A DNA stretch of 7,712 nucleotides, from positions 1 through 7,712 of the forward strand of contig JAQXFM010000067.1 in assembly GCA_029250305.1 (NCBI GenBank). Reading direction: 5' to 3'. A program made the position numbers and the translations under genes. The notes under the pieces were generated by a model, which was given only the letters and a program-made list of their open reading frames with translations, did no database searches and was not told the origin of the DNA. Origin of the DNA: Candidatus Poseidoniaceae archaeon. Lineage in GTDB: Archaea; Thermoplasmatota; Poseidoniia; Poseidoniales; Poseidoniaceae. Shown here in pieces: positions 1 through 5,175 of the stretch; the first letter of the stretch is position 1; every line of letters begins with the position of its first letter.

Positions 1-804
1 GGCATCGAAATGCAATGTCCATACGTGTCGCTTTTCAAGGTGCTGAGTGCTGTTATATGCACGAATCACAGCATCGAACGAGGTGGCTTCGCCACCAATG
101 TTCACTGTTGTTTCGTCGAGAACGGTCACCTCGCAATTGAGATGGATGTTTTCGTCGCCAAGCCTCTGAGCGAGTTGTCGAGGCGCAGAAGCGATGCCAT
201 CCTTCGGCAGCACCATGTTCCCTTTGGACATCATTCGGAACACAAATCGAAACATTCGTTCATTGGTTCGTAAGTCATCTTCTAAGAAAATACCAGAGAA
301 AAGCGGATGGAAAAATCGGTTGATCATGGAACTTGAGAAGCCTTTCGCCTTCAGGTAGTCCTTTGTCGCATCGTTACCTCCTTCGAACACTCGGTCGGTA
401 GCACCACGGCGAACGGCGAAACGAAGGCGAGCGACACGAAGTAAATCAAATGGAGAAGCAAAGCGGTTGAGACCGCTCATCATCCCCTGGAGTGGTCTTC
501 GAAACGGATCGGCCATTCGCCAGAATTTGGGCTTCTTCTTTCGTTGTTGGACAATGAGAGCACCTGGTTCGAAGGCCTTTGCACCCATGGCGTTGAAATC
601 AAAAGCCCGTTGAGAAGTTGGATACGCTGTCTGCATCACATGAAAACCATGATCAAGCAGAAAACCATCCACTTTGTCGGTCGCCATTCGACCACCGACG
701 CTGCCTGAACGCTCGTAAACGGCCACATCGTGACCGGCCGCTTGGAGAAGTGTTGCACAACGCAACCCTGACAGTCCTGCACCAACTATTGCAATCGAGG
801 CCAT
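1..804 (-). CDS. FAD-dependent amine oxidase/phytoene desaturase-like oxidoreductase (3' part missing)
   Basis: The reading frame is open from the ATG at 804 to the window edge, giving 268 residues without a stop; the C-terminus lies outside the window. The N-terminus carries a Rossmann FAD-binding motif G8-A-G10-L-S-G13, the acidic residue E31 expected to bind the ADP ribose, and the GGRM motif at 37-40. A segment LDHGFHVMQ at about 50-58 follows, as in flavin amine oxidases of the phytoene desaturase and protoporphyrinogen oxidase superfamily. The FHPLFSGIFLEDDL region at about 178-191 and the later MVLPKDG are typical of a COG1233-like branch. Substrate cannot be named from this part; a carotenoid, isoprenoid, porphyrin or lipid desaturation or oxidation is plausible. 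It is the last visible gene of the minus operon, 9 bases after the ubiB-like stop, and its SD overlaps that stop codon, suggesting translational coupling. Family confidence is high, function low. Confidence 0.88.
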   Translation of the reverse strand, partial: MASIAIVGAGLSGLRCATLLQAAGHDVAVYERSGSVGGRMATDKVDGFLLDHGFHVMQTAYPTSQRAFDFNAMGAKAFEPGALIVQQRKKKPKFWRMADPFRRPLQGMMSGLNRFASPFDLLRVARLRFAVRRGATDRVFEGGNDATKDYLKAKGFSSSMINRFFHPLFSGIFLEDDLRTNERMFRFVFRMMSKGNMVLPKDGIASAPRQLAQRLGDENIHLNCEVTVLDETTVNIGGEATSFDAVIRAYNSTQHLEKRHVWTLHFDA

Positions 805-809
805 AAGCG

Positions 810-815
810 CACCTC
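810..815 (-). promoter_or_regulatory. Shine-Dalgarno GAGGTG of the FAD oxidoreductase
   Basis: On the minus strand GAGGTG lies 5 bases before the ATG at 804 and overlaps the TGA stop of the upstream ubiB-like gene (TGAGGTG). It fixes the start codon and implies that the two genes are read from one mRNA. Confidence 0.75.
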
Positions 816-2031
816 AAATGTTTAATTTGGTCTGGAATTCTTCGAGGAAAGGACCCATTGACTGGATGAGAAGAGCGTCGGGGTGGGTACGGATCACAAG
901 TCCATCGAGGTACATCAACGCCCGAATGATTGGGAATGCTTCCTCTCCAAAGTTTGCCCCAGCATGTTCAACCGCCGCTTTGACAGTTTTCATCATGATT
1001 CGTGTGAGGCTTTGTTCACCCACTGGTTTCTTTTCAAAATCTGTATAAATTTCAGTCATTGTCGAATAATACTTGGCCAGTTTCTTTGGCGTTGGGTTGA
1101 CCTCTGTCATTGCGAGCAAGGCATCGAACGCTTGTTGCATTTCTTGCCGAGAGAGATGGTCAAAAAAGTGGAACAACGCATGTGCCACCTTCTTCGGCGC
1201 ATGGCAAATGGCTCCGTTGTCAATGAAGACAAATTTTCCGTTGGGATCCACGATGCAATTCCCGGGGTGAAGATCTCCGTGGAAGGTTCCGATCCCAAAG
1301 AGGTAAGCGCCGTGGATTCTGAAGAACTGCAACAGGAAATCCCACGTAAGTGCCTTTTCTTCAATGCCTTCTTCGAGGGACATTCCTTCAACAAACTCAG
1401 AAACGAGAATGTCTGCATTGGAAAGCTTTGGGTAATAGATAGGGAATCTCAAAAGGTCCATCTGGAATTGGTCGGCAAGTGAATCTTTGATTGCAGCGAG
1501 TTCTTCTGCGCCTTTGATTTCATTTCGAAGATCGAGTTCTCGCAATGTATAATCTGCGACGTGATTGATTAACGCCATTGGGTTGCCAACCTTGCGTAGT
1601 TTGGGTGCAAAGATAAGAAAAATACGAAGCCATCGTCGCATTCGAACGACTTCTTTTTTGAATTCCACAGCGTTGGTTTGTTTGATGAATTTAATCACCA
1701 CTTCTTCACCAGTCTTCAGGCGCCCACGGTGCACTTGGCCAACCGAAGCTGCTGCCAGGGGGTCATCATCGATTGATTCGAACGCATCCATAAATCCGGC
1801 TGGAGCCTTTTGAGCGATGGTTTCGTGTAGATTTTCGGAGGCGATGGACGCTGCATGCTGGTAGAGTTGTTGCAGTTGTCGCGCCTTTTCGACACCCAAA
1901 AGGTCAGGACGAAGCGCAAAGATTTGGGCGAGTTTCACGGCGATGAGGCCCTGCCTTTGAATCCAATCAAGGTCTGCTGGTTTCTTCCTTAGAATCTGCC
2001 GCATGAAGCGGAAGAACGTCAGCATTTTCAT
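814..2031 (-). CDS. ABC1/UbiB-family atypical protein kinase-like protein
   Basis: A 405-residue member of the ABC1/ADCK/UbiB family, atypical kinases that act as ATPases and support isoprenoid-quinone synthesis or lipid homeostasis. Family signatures appear in order: the N-terminal KxGQ-like motif at K33-L-A-Q36 followed by RPDLL; the Ala-rich loop AAAS at 93-96 with VGQVHRG, which replaces the usual P-loop; the ATP lysine K114 in VVIKF; the ELD motif at 165-167 and E171; a hinge-like SEFVEG at 211-216; the catalytic loop HGDLHPGN at 251-258; and the metal-binding D271. Two motifs deviate: KLAQ in place of KLGQ, and DNG (271-273) in place of DFG. At 405 residues it is shorter than bacterial UbiB (about 545), and I see no C-terminal transmembrane pair. 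It lies 38 bp after the TrmB-like gene. The start lacks an SD but has a promoter-like element at leaderless distance. The substrate is unknown. Confidence 0.93.
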   Translation of the reverse strand: MKMLTFFRFMRQILRKKPADLDWIQRQGLIAVKLAQIFALRPDLLGVEKARQLQQLYQHAASIASENLHETIAQKAPAGFMDAFESIDDDPLAAASVGQVHRGRLKTGEEVVIKFIKQTNAVEFKKEVVRMRRWLRIFLIFAPKLRKVGNPMALINHVADYTLRELDLRNEIKGAEELAAIKDSLADQFQMDLLRFPIYYPKLSNADILVSEFVEGMSLEEGIEEKALTWDFLLQFFRIHGAYLFGIGTFHGDLHPGNCIVDPNGKFVFIDNGAICHAPKKVAHALFHFFDHLSRQEMQQAFDALLAMTEVNPTPKKLAKYYSTMTEIYTDFEKKPVGEQSLTRIMMKTVKAAVEHAGANFGEEAFPIIRALMYLDGLVIRTHPDALLIQSMGPFLEEFQTKLNI

Positions 2032-2054
2032 GGCTTGGTGTCAAGGGTTGGGCT

Positions 2055-2069
2055 TATCAAGAGATGTTT
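2055..2069 (-). promoter_or_regulatory. Putative internal leaderless promoter of the ubiB-like gene (BRE-like + TATA-like)
   Basis: Reading the minus strand, AAACAT-CTC-TTGATA begins one base after the TrmB-like stop and ends exactly 23 bases before the ATG at 2031. This is nearly the same layout as the two promoters at 4613-4660 (AAACAG-N3-TTTATA, 24 and 23 bases to ATG). The stretch before the ATG contains no purine-rich SD, which fits a leaderless transcript starting at or next to the ATG. The TATA part is weaker (TTGATA), so this is inference from layout. Confidence 0.5.
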
Positions 2070-3461
2070 TCATTCTAACAAATCTTCGTCTGTTTCGTCA
2101 ATGAAAACAAGGGTGTATCGCCACGCATCTGGACCTTCCGACTCCCTGCGAATTCGTACGTTTCCGTTCTCGGGGTACCGTGCGAGAAGCGCTCCTTCGA
2201 TGATGCCGTCATCGAGTTGCCACAGCGGCAGTACATCGTCGCCTTCGGTAGCAGGATGGGCAAGGTTGACAATAATGTGGAAGAATGGATCTGCATTGTA
2301 GTCGAGTTCACCGAGACCAGCATGCTCCCACCAATCCATGAGTTCATTCAAAAATTCAACATGGCCTTCGATTTTGCGGAGGCTAAAGGAAAGTTCTTCG
2401 CCAATTCGTTGGCCGACTTGTCGGAGCATGGTCCCGAGATCAATCCCCAGTTCATGCAGGCTGCTCATGCGTCCATCTTGCAAAGCGGCCCTTGCTTGAT
2501 TGATTTCACTGCTCGATGCAAGGAAGGATTCCGGGTTGAATGGAACGTCTTCTTCAGGCAGATTTTCGCTTACTTTGAGGGCTTGGCGGAACTGTTCTAG
2601 GAAGGAACCTTGACCAACTGTGAGGCGCAATGGATCCACAATTCGTTCTTCTGTGAATCGCTTCTTTGCAGCTTCGATGTCAATGGCCTTGGTCCAAATC
2701 GCATTCACGAAATCACTGTGTGATGTCGCAAAGACTTCTGAGTTGACGACAAGAGCCGCATCGTCACGGCCACGGCCAACCGGGTTTTCTTCAACGTGAA
2801 GAAACTGAATGACATTGCCTGTGTCTTGGAGCACGCCAAGCGATGCAACTTCATCTGAATGGCGAACCGCAATTGACTCATGGAGTTGATCGTAGAAACG
2901 AACGGTTCGCCGATCAAGTTGGGCGAGAACAGTTACCATGACGCCTCGTTCAGCAGCGGAGTTGACCTCTTCAAGACCAACAGAGCGGCACAGATGGAGA
3001 ATTCCAAAACGTCCGAGAAGTAAGACCAGACGCTCTTCTGCCTGTGCCGCAAATTCTCCGATTCGCTTGTGGATGTGCTCTCTACCTTTGAGAACTGCAA
3101 ACTTTGCATTTGTGTCTTCTGCCGAATCTTCGTTGTTATCTTCGTAGTCAGATGTTGCACCAGACATGATGGCATCGAAGGCCTTTGATGTGCGTTCGAT
3201 TCGGTCCCGCTGTTCGTTTAGAAGTCGCTTGAATAAAACAGGTAATGAGGCGCAAGAGAACCTCATCGGTCGGTCTGCTGTGACCGAAACCAATCCAATC
3301 TCGGTGAGACGGGAAAGTGAGTTGTACGCGTCGAGACGATTCGTACCCAGTTCCTTTGCTAGTTCGCTTGCTTTGAGTTCCTTCGACGAGGAAAGGATCA
3401 CCAGCGAACGGGCTTCTCGTTCCGAGAGGCCAGCGTCTTCGAACAGTTCGAACCAATTCAT
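2070..3461 (-). CDS. TrmB-family transcriptional regulator with C-terminal V4R-like extension
   Basis: A 463-residue archaeal-type regulator. Residues 1-70 form a winged helix-turn-helix of the TrmB/sugar-specific regulator class: GLSEREARSL, then KASELAKELGTNRLDAYNSLSRL and a wing around 58-70. A charged helix at about 78-98 probably dimerises, followed by an acidic low-complexity linker at about 103-118. Residues 119-270 resemble the TrmB middle, PLD-like domain (FAVLKGREHI, then AERGVMVTVLA and a late region around FATSHSDFVNAIW). Residues about 335-455 are an extension whose pattern (a GQRIGEEL helix, HVEFLNELMDWWEHAG, FFHIIVNL, then DDGIIEGALL and an alternating strand) recalls the V4R small-ligand fold, although the usual cysteines are absent. 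The start overlaps the peroxiredoxin stop by 4 bases (ATGA), with a G-rich ACCCCC complement 8 bases upstream as a weak SD. It probably regulates this locus; the ligand is unknown. Confidence 0.85.
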   Translation of the reverse strand: MNWFELFEDAGLSEREARSLVILSSSKELKASELAKELGTNRLDAYNSLSRLTEIGLVSVTADRPMRFSCASLPVLFKRLLNEQRDRIERTSKAFDAIMSGATSDYEDNNEDSAEDTNAKFAVLKGREHIHKRIGEFAAQAEERLVLLLGRFGILHLCRSVGLEEVNSAAERGVMVTVLAQLDRRTVRFYDQLHESIAVRHSDEVASLGVLQDTGNVIQFLHVEENPVGRGRDDAALVVNSEVFATSHSDFVNAIWTKAIDIEAAKKRFTEERIVDPLRLTVGQGSFLEQFRQALKVSENLPEEDVPFNPESFLASSSEINQARAALQDGRMSSLHELGIDLGTMLRQVGQRIGEELSFSLRKIEGHVEFLNELMDWWEHAGLGELDYNADPFFHIIVNLAHPATEGDDVLPLWQLDDGIIEGALLARYPENGNVRIRRESEGPDAWRYTLVFIDETDEDLLE

Positions 3462-3937
3462 TTCATTGAACCCCCGGATGAAAGTTCGCTGAAGGTGTCA
3501 AGGATGCGCGCTACGTGACGACGGGGTCGGAAGAGCCAATCGTAGCAGTAGTGAACCGTTCGGTCAGGACCGATAAGGAACGAAGATTTTGCCGGGAATC
3601 TCCCGAGGAAAACGGGGACACCGAATGCATCAGCGACGAGGCGCTCGGGATCGCTCAGCAATGGGAACGGAAGGTTCAACTCTTCCTTGAACCGGCGATG
3701 GTCTTCAACAGAATCCTGGCTGATACCAATGACTTCCACAGGCGGTGTGAGCGATTGGAACAGGTCGTATTGTTCCTTGAATGTCAAGCAGCCTCGCTTG
3801 CAAGTTGGGGAGCCATCCTTGGCGTAGAAGAAAACAACCTTCCATTTCCCATCGAAGTCAGAGAGAGAGAAAGCCTCACCGCTGGAGGAGGGGAGCGTAA
3901 ATTCGGGCGCTGTTTTTCCAGAGAGTTGGTTGGCCAT
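3458..3937 (-). CDS. Peroxiredoxin of the PrxQ/BCP (AhpC-TSA) type
   Basis: A 159-residue thioredoxin-fold peroxidase, the usual size for bacterioferritin comigratory protein/PrxQ, which reduces hydrogen peroxide and organic peroxides through a reactive cysteine in the cytoplasm. The N-terminus reads GKTAPEFTLPSSSG (about 7-20), then the strand WKVVFFYAKDGSPTC with the expected peroxidatic Cys46, a second Cys at 50, VIGISQDS at 69-76, and PFPLLSDPE at 90-98. Two details differ from the family norm: Cys50 lies four residues after Cys46, not the five typical of PrxQ, and the position of the conserved Arg in the RSTF-like strand is K117 (AKSSFLI). A third Cys is at 131. It sits 39 bp after ribA and overlaps the regulator gene by 4 bases. 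A GAGGGG SD supports this start. The family is secure; redox partner unknown. Confidence 0.93.
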   Translation of the reverse strand: MANQLSGKTAPEFTLPSSSGEAFSLSDFDGKWKVVFFYAKDGSPTCKRGCLTFKEQYDLFQSLTPPVEVIGISQDSVEDHRRFKEELNLPFPLLSDPERLVADAFGVPVFLGRFPAKSSFLIGPDRTVHYCYDWLFRPRRHVARILDTFSELSSGGSMK

Positions 3938-3942
3938 AACGT

Positions 3943-3948
3943 CCCCTC
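3943..3948 (-). promoter_or_regulatory. Shine-Dalgarno GAGGGG of the peroxiredoxin gene
   Basis: On the minus strand GAGGGG stands 5 bases before the ATG at 3937, so this start is made from an mRNA with a leader, probably the ribA transcript. Confidence 0.7.
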
Positions 3949-3960
3949 AAAATTCCCACT

Positions 3961-3966
3961 TAAAAT
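3961..3966 (-). promoter_or_regulatory. Weak TATA-like element before the peroxiredoxin gene
   Basis: ATTTTA on the minus strand ends 23 bases before the ATG at 3937, the same distance as the other proposed TATA boxes. It lacks the AAACA element upstream, and the gene already has a good SD. It may be a secondary promoter or chance in the AT-richer gap. Confidence 0.2.
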
Positions 3967-3976
3967 GTAGTGGTCT

Positions 3977-4588
3977 TCAGGCTTGCTCAGGAATGAGGTG
4001 ACCCATTCGCTTTTGCTTGGTTGAGAGGTAGTGATCGTTGTGCTCACATCGTCCCGCCAAGTGGGGCATGCGCTCGTCGACGCGGATACCGTTCGAGCGG
4101 AGGCCACGAATTTTGAGCGGATTGTTGGTCATTAGTTTCACCTGGGTAACGCCTACGCTTCGTAGCATGTCTGCGCAGAACGAATAGTCGCGGGCGTCCG
4201 CCGGCAGGTTGAGTGCCAGATTTGCGTCGAGTGTGTCGTATCCTACGTCTTGGAGAGCGTAGGCCTTGATTTTGGCTTCGAGGCCAATGCCACGACCTTC
4301 TTGACGCATGTAGAGGATTGCTCCTGAACCTTCTTCTTGGATACGGGCCATGGAAGCTTGCAGTTGTGGACCACAATCGCACTTCAAAGAACCGAAGGCA
4401 TCTCCTGTGAGACATTCAGAGTGGATGCGCACGATCGGCACGGATTGAGCGTCGTCGAGACCCACGGACAAGACGGAGTGTTCACCGCCCATGTCGTCGA
4501 CAAACACCCTCATCCTGAAGTTTCCGTGCTCGGTAGGTAGGTTAGCGTCTGCCTTGACTTGTGTTGCGTCTACATCGTATGGTGACAT
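3977..4588 (-). CDS. ribA: GTP cyclohydrolase II (riboflavin biosynthesis)
   Basis: This enzyme converts GTP to 2,5-diamino-6-ribosylamino-pyrimidinone 5'-phosphate, formate and pyrophosphate, the first step to riboflavin, FMN and FAD. From the ATG at 4588 it has 203 residues, close to the 196 of the stand-alone E. coli RibA; no DHBP synthase domain is fused. The zinc site is clear: HSECLTGD followed by C59, C70 and C72 (C-x10-C-x-C). Also present are LYMRQEGRGIGLEAK, the DARDYSFCADML stretch, the LMTNNPLKI motif and a NDHYLSTK..RMGHL tail as in bacterial RibA. The frame is open further to a TTG at 4630, but that extension runs through the TATA box, so the ATG at 4588 is preferred. Many archaea use the unrelated GTP cyclohydrolase III (ArfA) instead, so a bacterial-type enzyme suggests old transfer. 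It leads the minus operon. Confidence 0.95.
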   Translation of the reverse strand: MSPYDVDATQVKADANLPTEHGNFRMRVFVDDMGGEHSVLSVGLDDAQSVPIVRIHSECLTGDAFGSLKCDCGPQLQASMARIQEEGSGAILYMRQEGRGIGLEAKIKAYALQDVGYDTLDANLALNLPADARDYSFCADMLRSVGVTQVKLMTNNPLKIRGLRSNGIRVDERMPHLAGRCEHNDHYLSTKQKRMGHLIPEQA

Positions 4589-4591
4589 ATC

Positions 4592-4606
4592 CTCAGAGTT
4601 CTCAGA
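4592..4606 (-). repeat. TCTGAG-AAC-TCTGAG direct repeat at the ribA initiation region
   Basis: On the minus strand two perfect TCTGAG hexamers are separated by three bases, giving a 9-base period, and lie between the TATA box and the ATG at 4588. A protein bound here would block start-site melting or polymerase loading, so it is a candidate operator. It is short and could be chance. Confidence 0.35.
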
Positions 4607-4612
4607 TTCTAT

Positions 4613-4627
4613 TATAAAATCCTGTTT
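4613..4627 (-). promoter_or_regulatory. ribA promoter (BRE-like AAACAG + TATA box), leaderless
   Basis: On the minus strand AAACAG-GAT-TTTATA is followed by 24 bases and then the ATG at 4588. Archaeal TATA boxes centre about 26-27 bases upstream of the transcription start, which places the start at or next to this ATG. The element is mirrored by the Nudix promoter on the other strand. Confidence 0.7.
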
Positions 4628-4645
4628 CAAATCGTGTGAGAATCA

Positions 4646-4660
4646 AAACAGTCCTTTATA
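4646..4660 (+). promoter_or_regulatory. Nudix-photolyase operon promoter (BRE-like AAACAG + TATA box), leaderless
   Basis: AAACAG-TCC-TTTATA is followed by 23 bases and then the ATG at 4684. There is no SD before this ATG (the bases are AAAAAGCATC), which fits a leaderless mRNA. Only 18 bases separate this AAACAG from the divergent one serving ribA. Confidence 0.7.
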
Positions 4661-4683
4661 CGCACGTCTTCTGAAAAAGCATC

Positions 4684-5175
4684 ATGCACAGCGTAGATTG
4701 CGATGTTGGCGTTGCAGCCATAGTCCGTCGCGCACGGTCTATTCTGCTCGTAAAAGAGCAGCGTGGAAAGTATGAGGGACGCTGGGGCCTTCCAAAAGGA
4801 TACGTCGATGATGGCGAGCTTCCAAGAAACGCTGCGCTCAGAGAACTCAAAGAAGAATGCAATGTAGATGGGACCGTTCTCGGCATCCAATCCGTACGGG
4901 AGCGCCTCTTGGATGGAATGCCAGCAATTTTTATCGCTTACTCGGTCGACATACCTTCTTCCGCCGTCCCATCCCCAAACGACGAGGTCTCTGAAGCGAG
5001 CTTCATCCCAATCGAGCAGTTCTCTGAACTGAACTGGATCAGTGACGCCATGCACGCCATGGCCGTCAACGCTGTTAATTCCAAACACATCCTCTCATCA
5101 AACGACTACGAACACGAACGGGGCCATCCATATGTCCTTCACACACTCCCCAACCTCCGAGGTGGCGTGCGATGA
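4684..5175 (+). CDS. Nudix hydrolase
   Basis: A 163-residue protein of the Nudix superfamily, which hydrolyses nucleoside diphosphates linked to another group (oxidised dNTPs, ADP-ribose, NADH, diadenosine polyphosphates and others). The Nudix box begins at G39: G39-x5-E45, seven residues, then R53-E54-L-K-E57-E58-C-N60-V61, so the Mg-binding glutamates are all present. The usual Gly near the end is Asn60. The preceding strand and WGLPKG (34-39) are classic. The last roughly 40 residues, rich in Asn, His and charged residues after the Nudix fold, are a tail I do not recognise. The substrate cannot be assigned. It leads the plus operon and its TGA overlaps the photolyase ATG (ATGA), so the two are probably translated together; nucleotide clean-up alongside DNA repair is plausible. 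Confidence 0.93.
   Translation: MHSVDCDVGVAAIVRRARSILLVKEQRGKYEGRWGLPKGYVDDGELPRNAALRELKEECNVDGTVLGIQSVRERLLDGMPAIFIAYSVDIPSSAVPSPNDEVSEASFIPIEQFSELNWISDAMHAMAVNAVNSKHILSSNDYEHERGHPYVLHTLPNLRGGVR
5159..5164 (+). promoter_or_regulatory. Shine-Dalgarno GAGGTG of the photolyase gene
   Basis: GAGGTG lies 7 bases before the ATG at 5172, inside the end of the Nudix gene, and supports this start and translational coupling. Confidence 0.7.

Noticed and set aside
10..273. 87-residue plus-strand frame at the left edge
   Set aside because: Antisense to the FAD oxidoreductase, whose continuous frame and FAD motifs explain this stretch.
883..1482. 199-residue open frame on the plus strand inside the ubiB-like gene
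   Set aside because: It lies entirely antisense to a gene with strong family motifs, has no SD or promoter layout, and its translation resembles no protein family.
3515..3970. 151-residue plus-strand open frame opposite the peroxiredoxin gene
   Set aside because: Shadow of a clearly conserved gene on the other strand; composition is that of reverse-complemented codons.
4589..4630. N-terminal extension of RibA from a TTG codon at 4630
   Set aside because: It would encode 14 extra residues over the TATA box and the TCTGAG repeat; RibA family length and leaderless spacing favour ATG 4588.
4605..4644. Inverted repeat GATTCT ... AGAATC flanking the divergent TATA region
   Set aside because: Only six-base arms with 28 bases between them; likely by chance in a region this size and too far apart for a typical dimer site.
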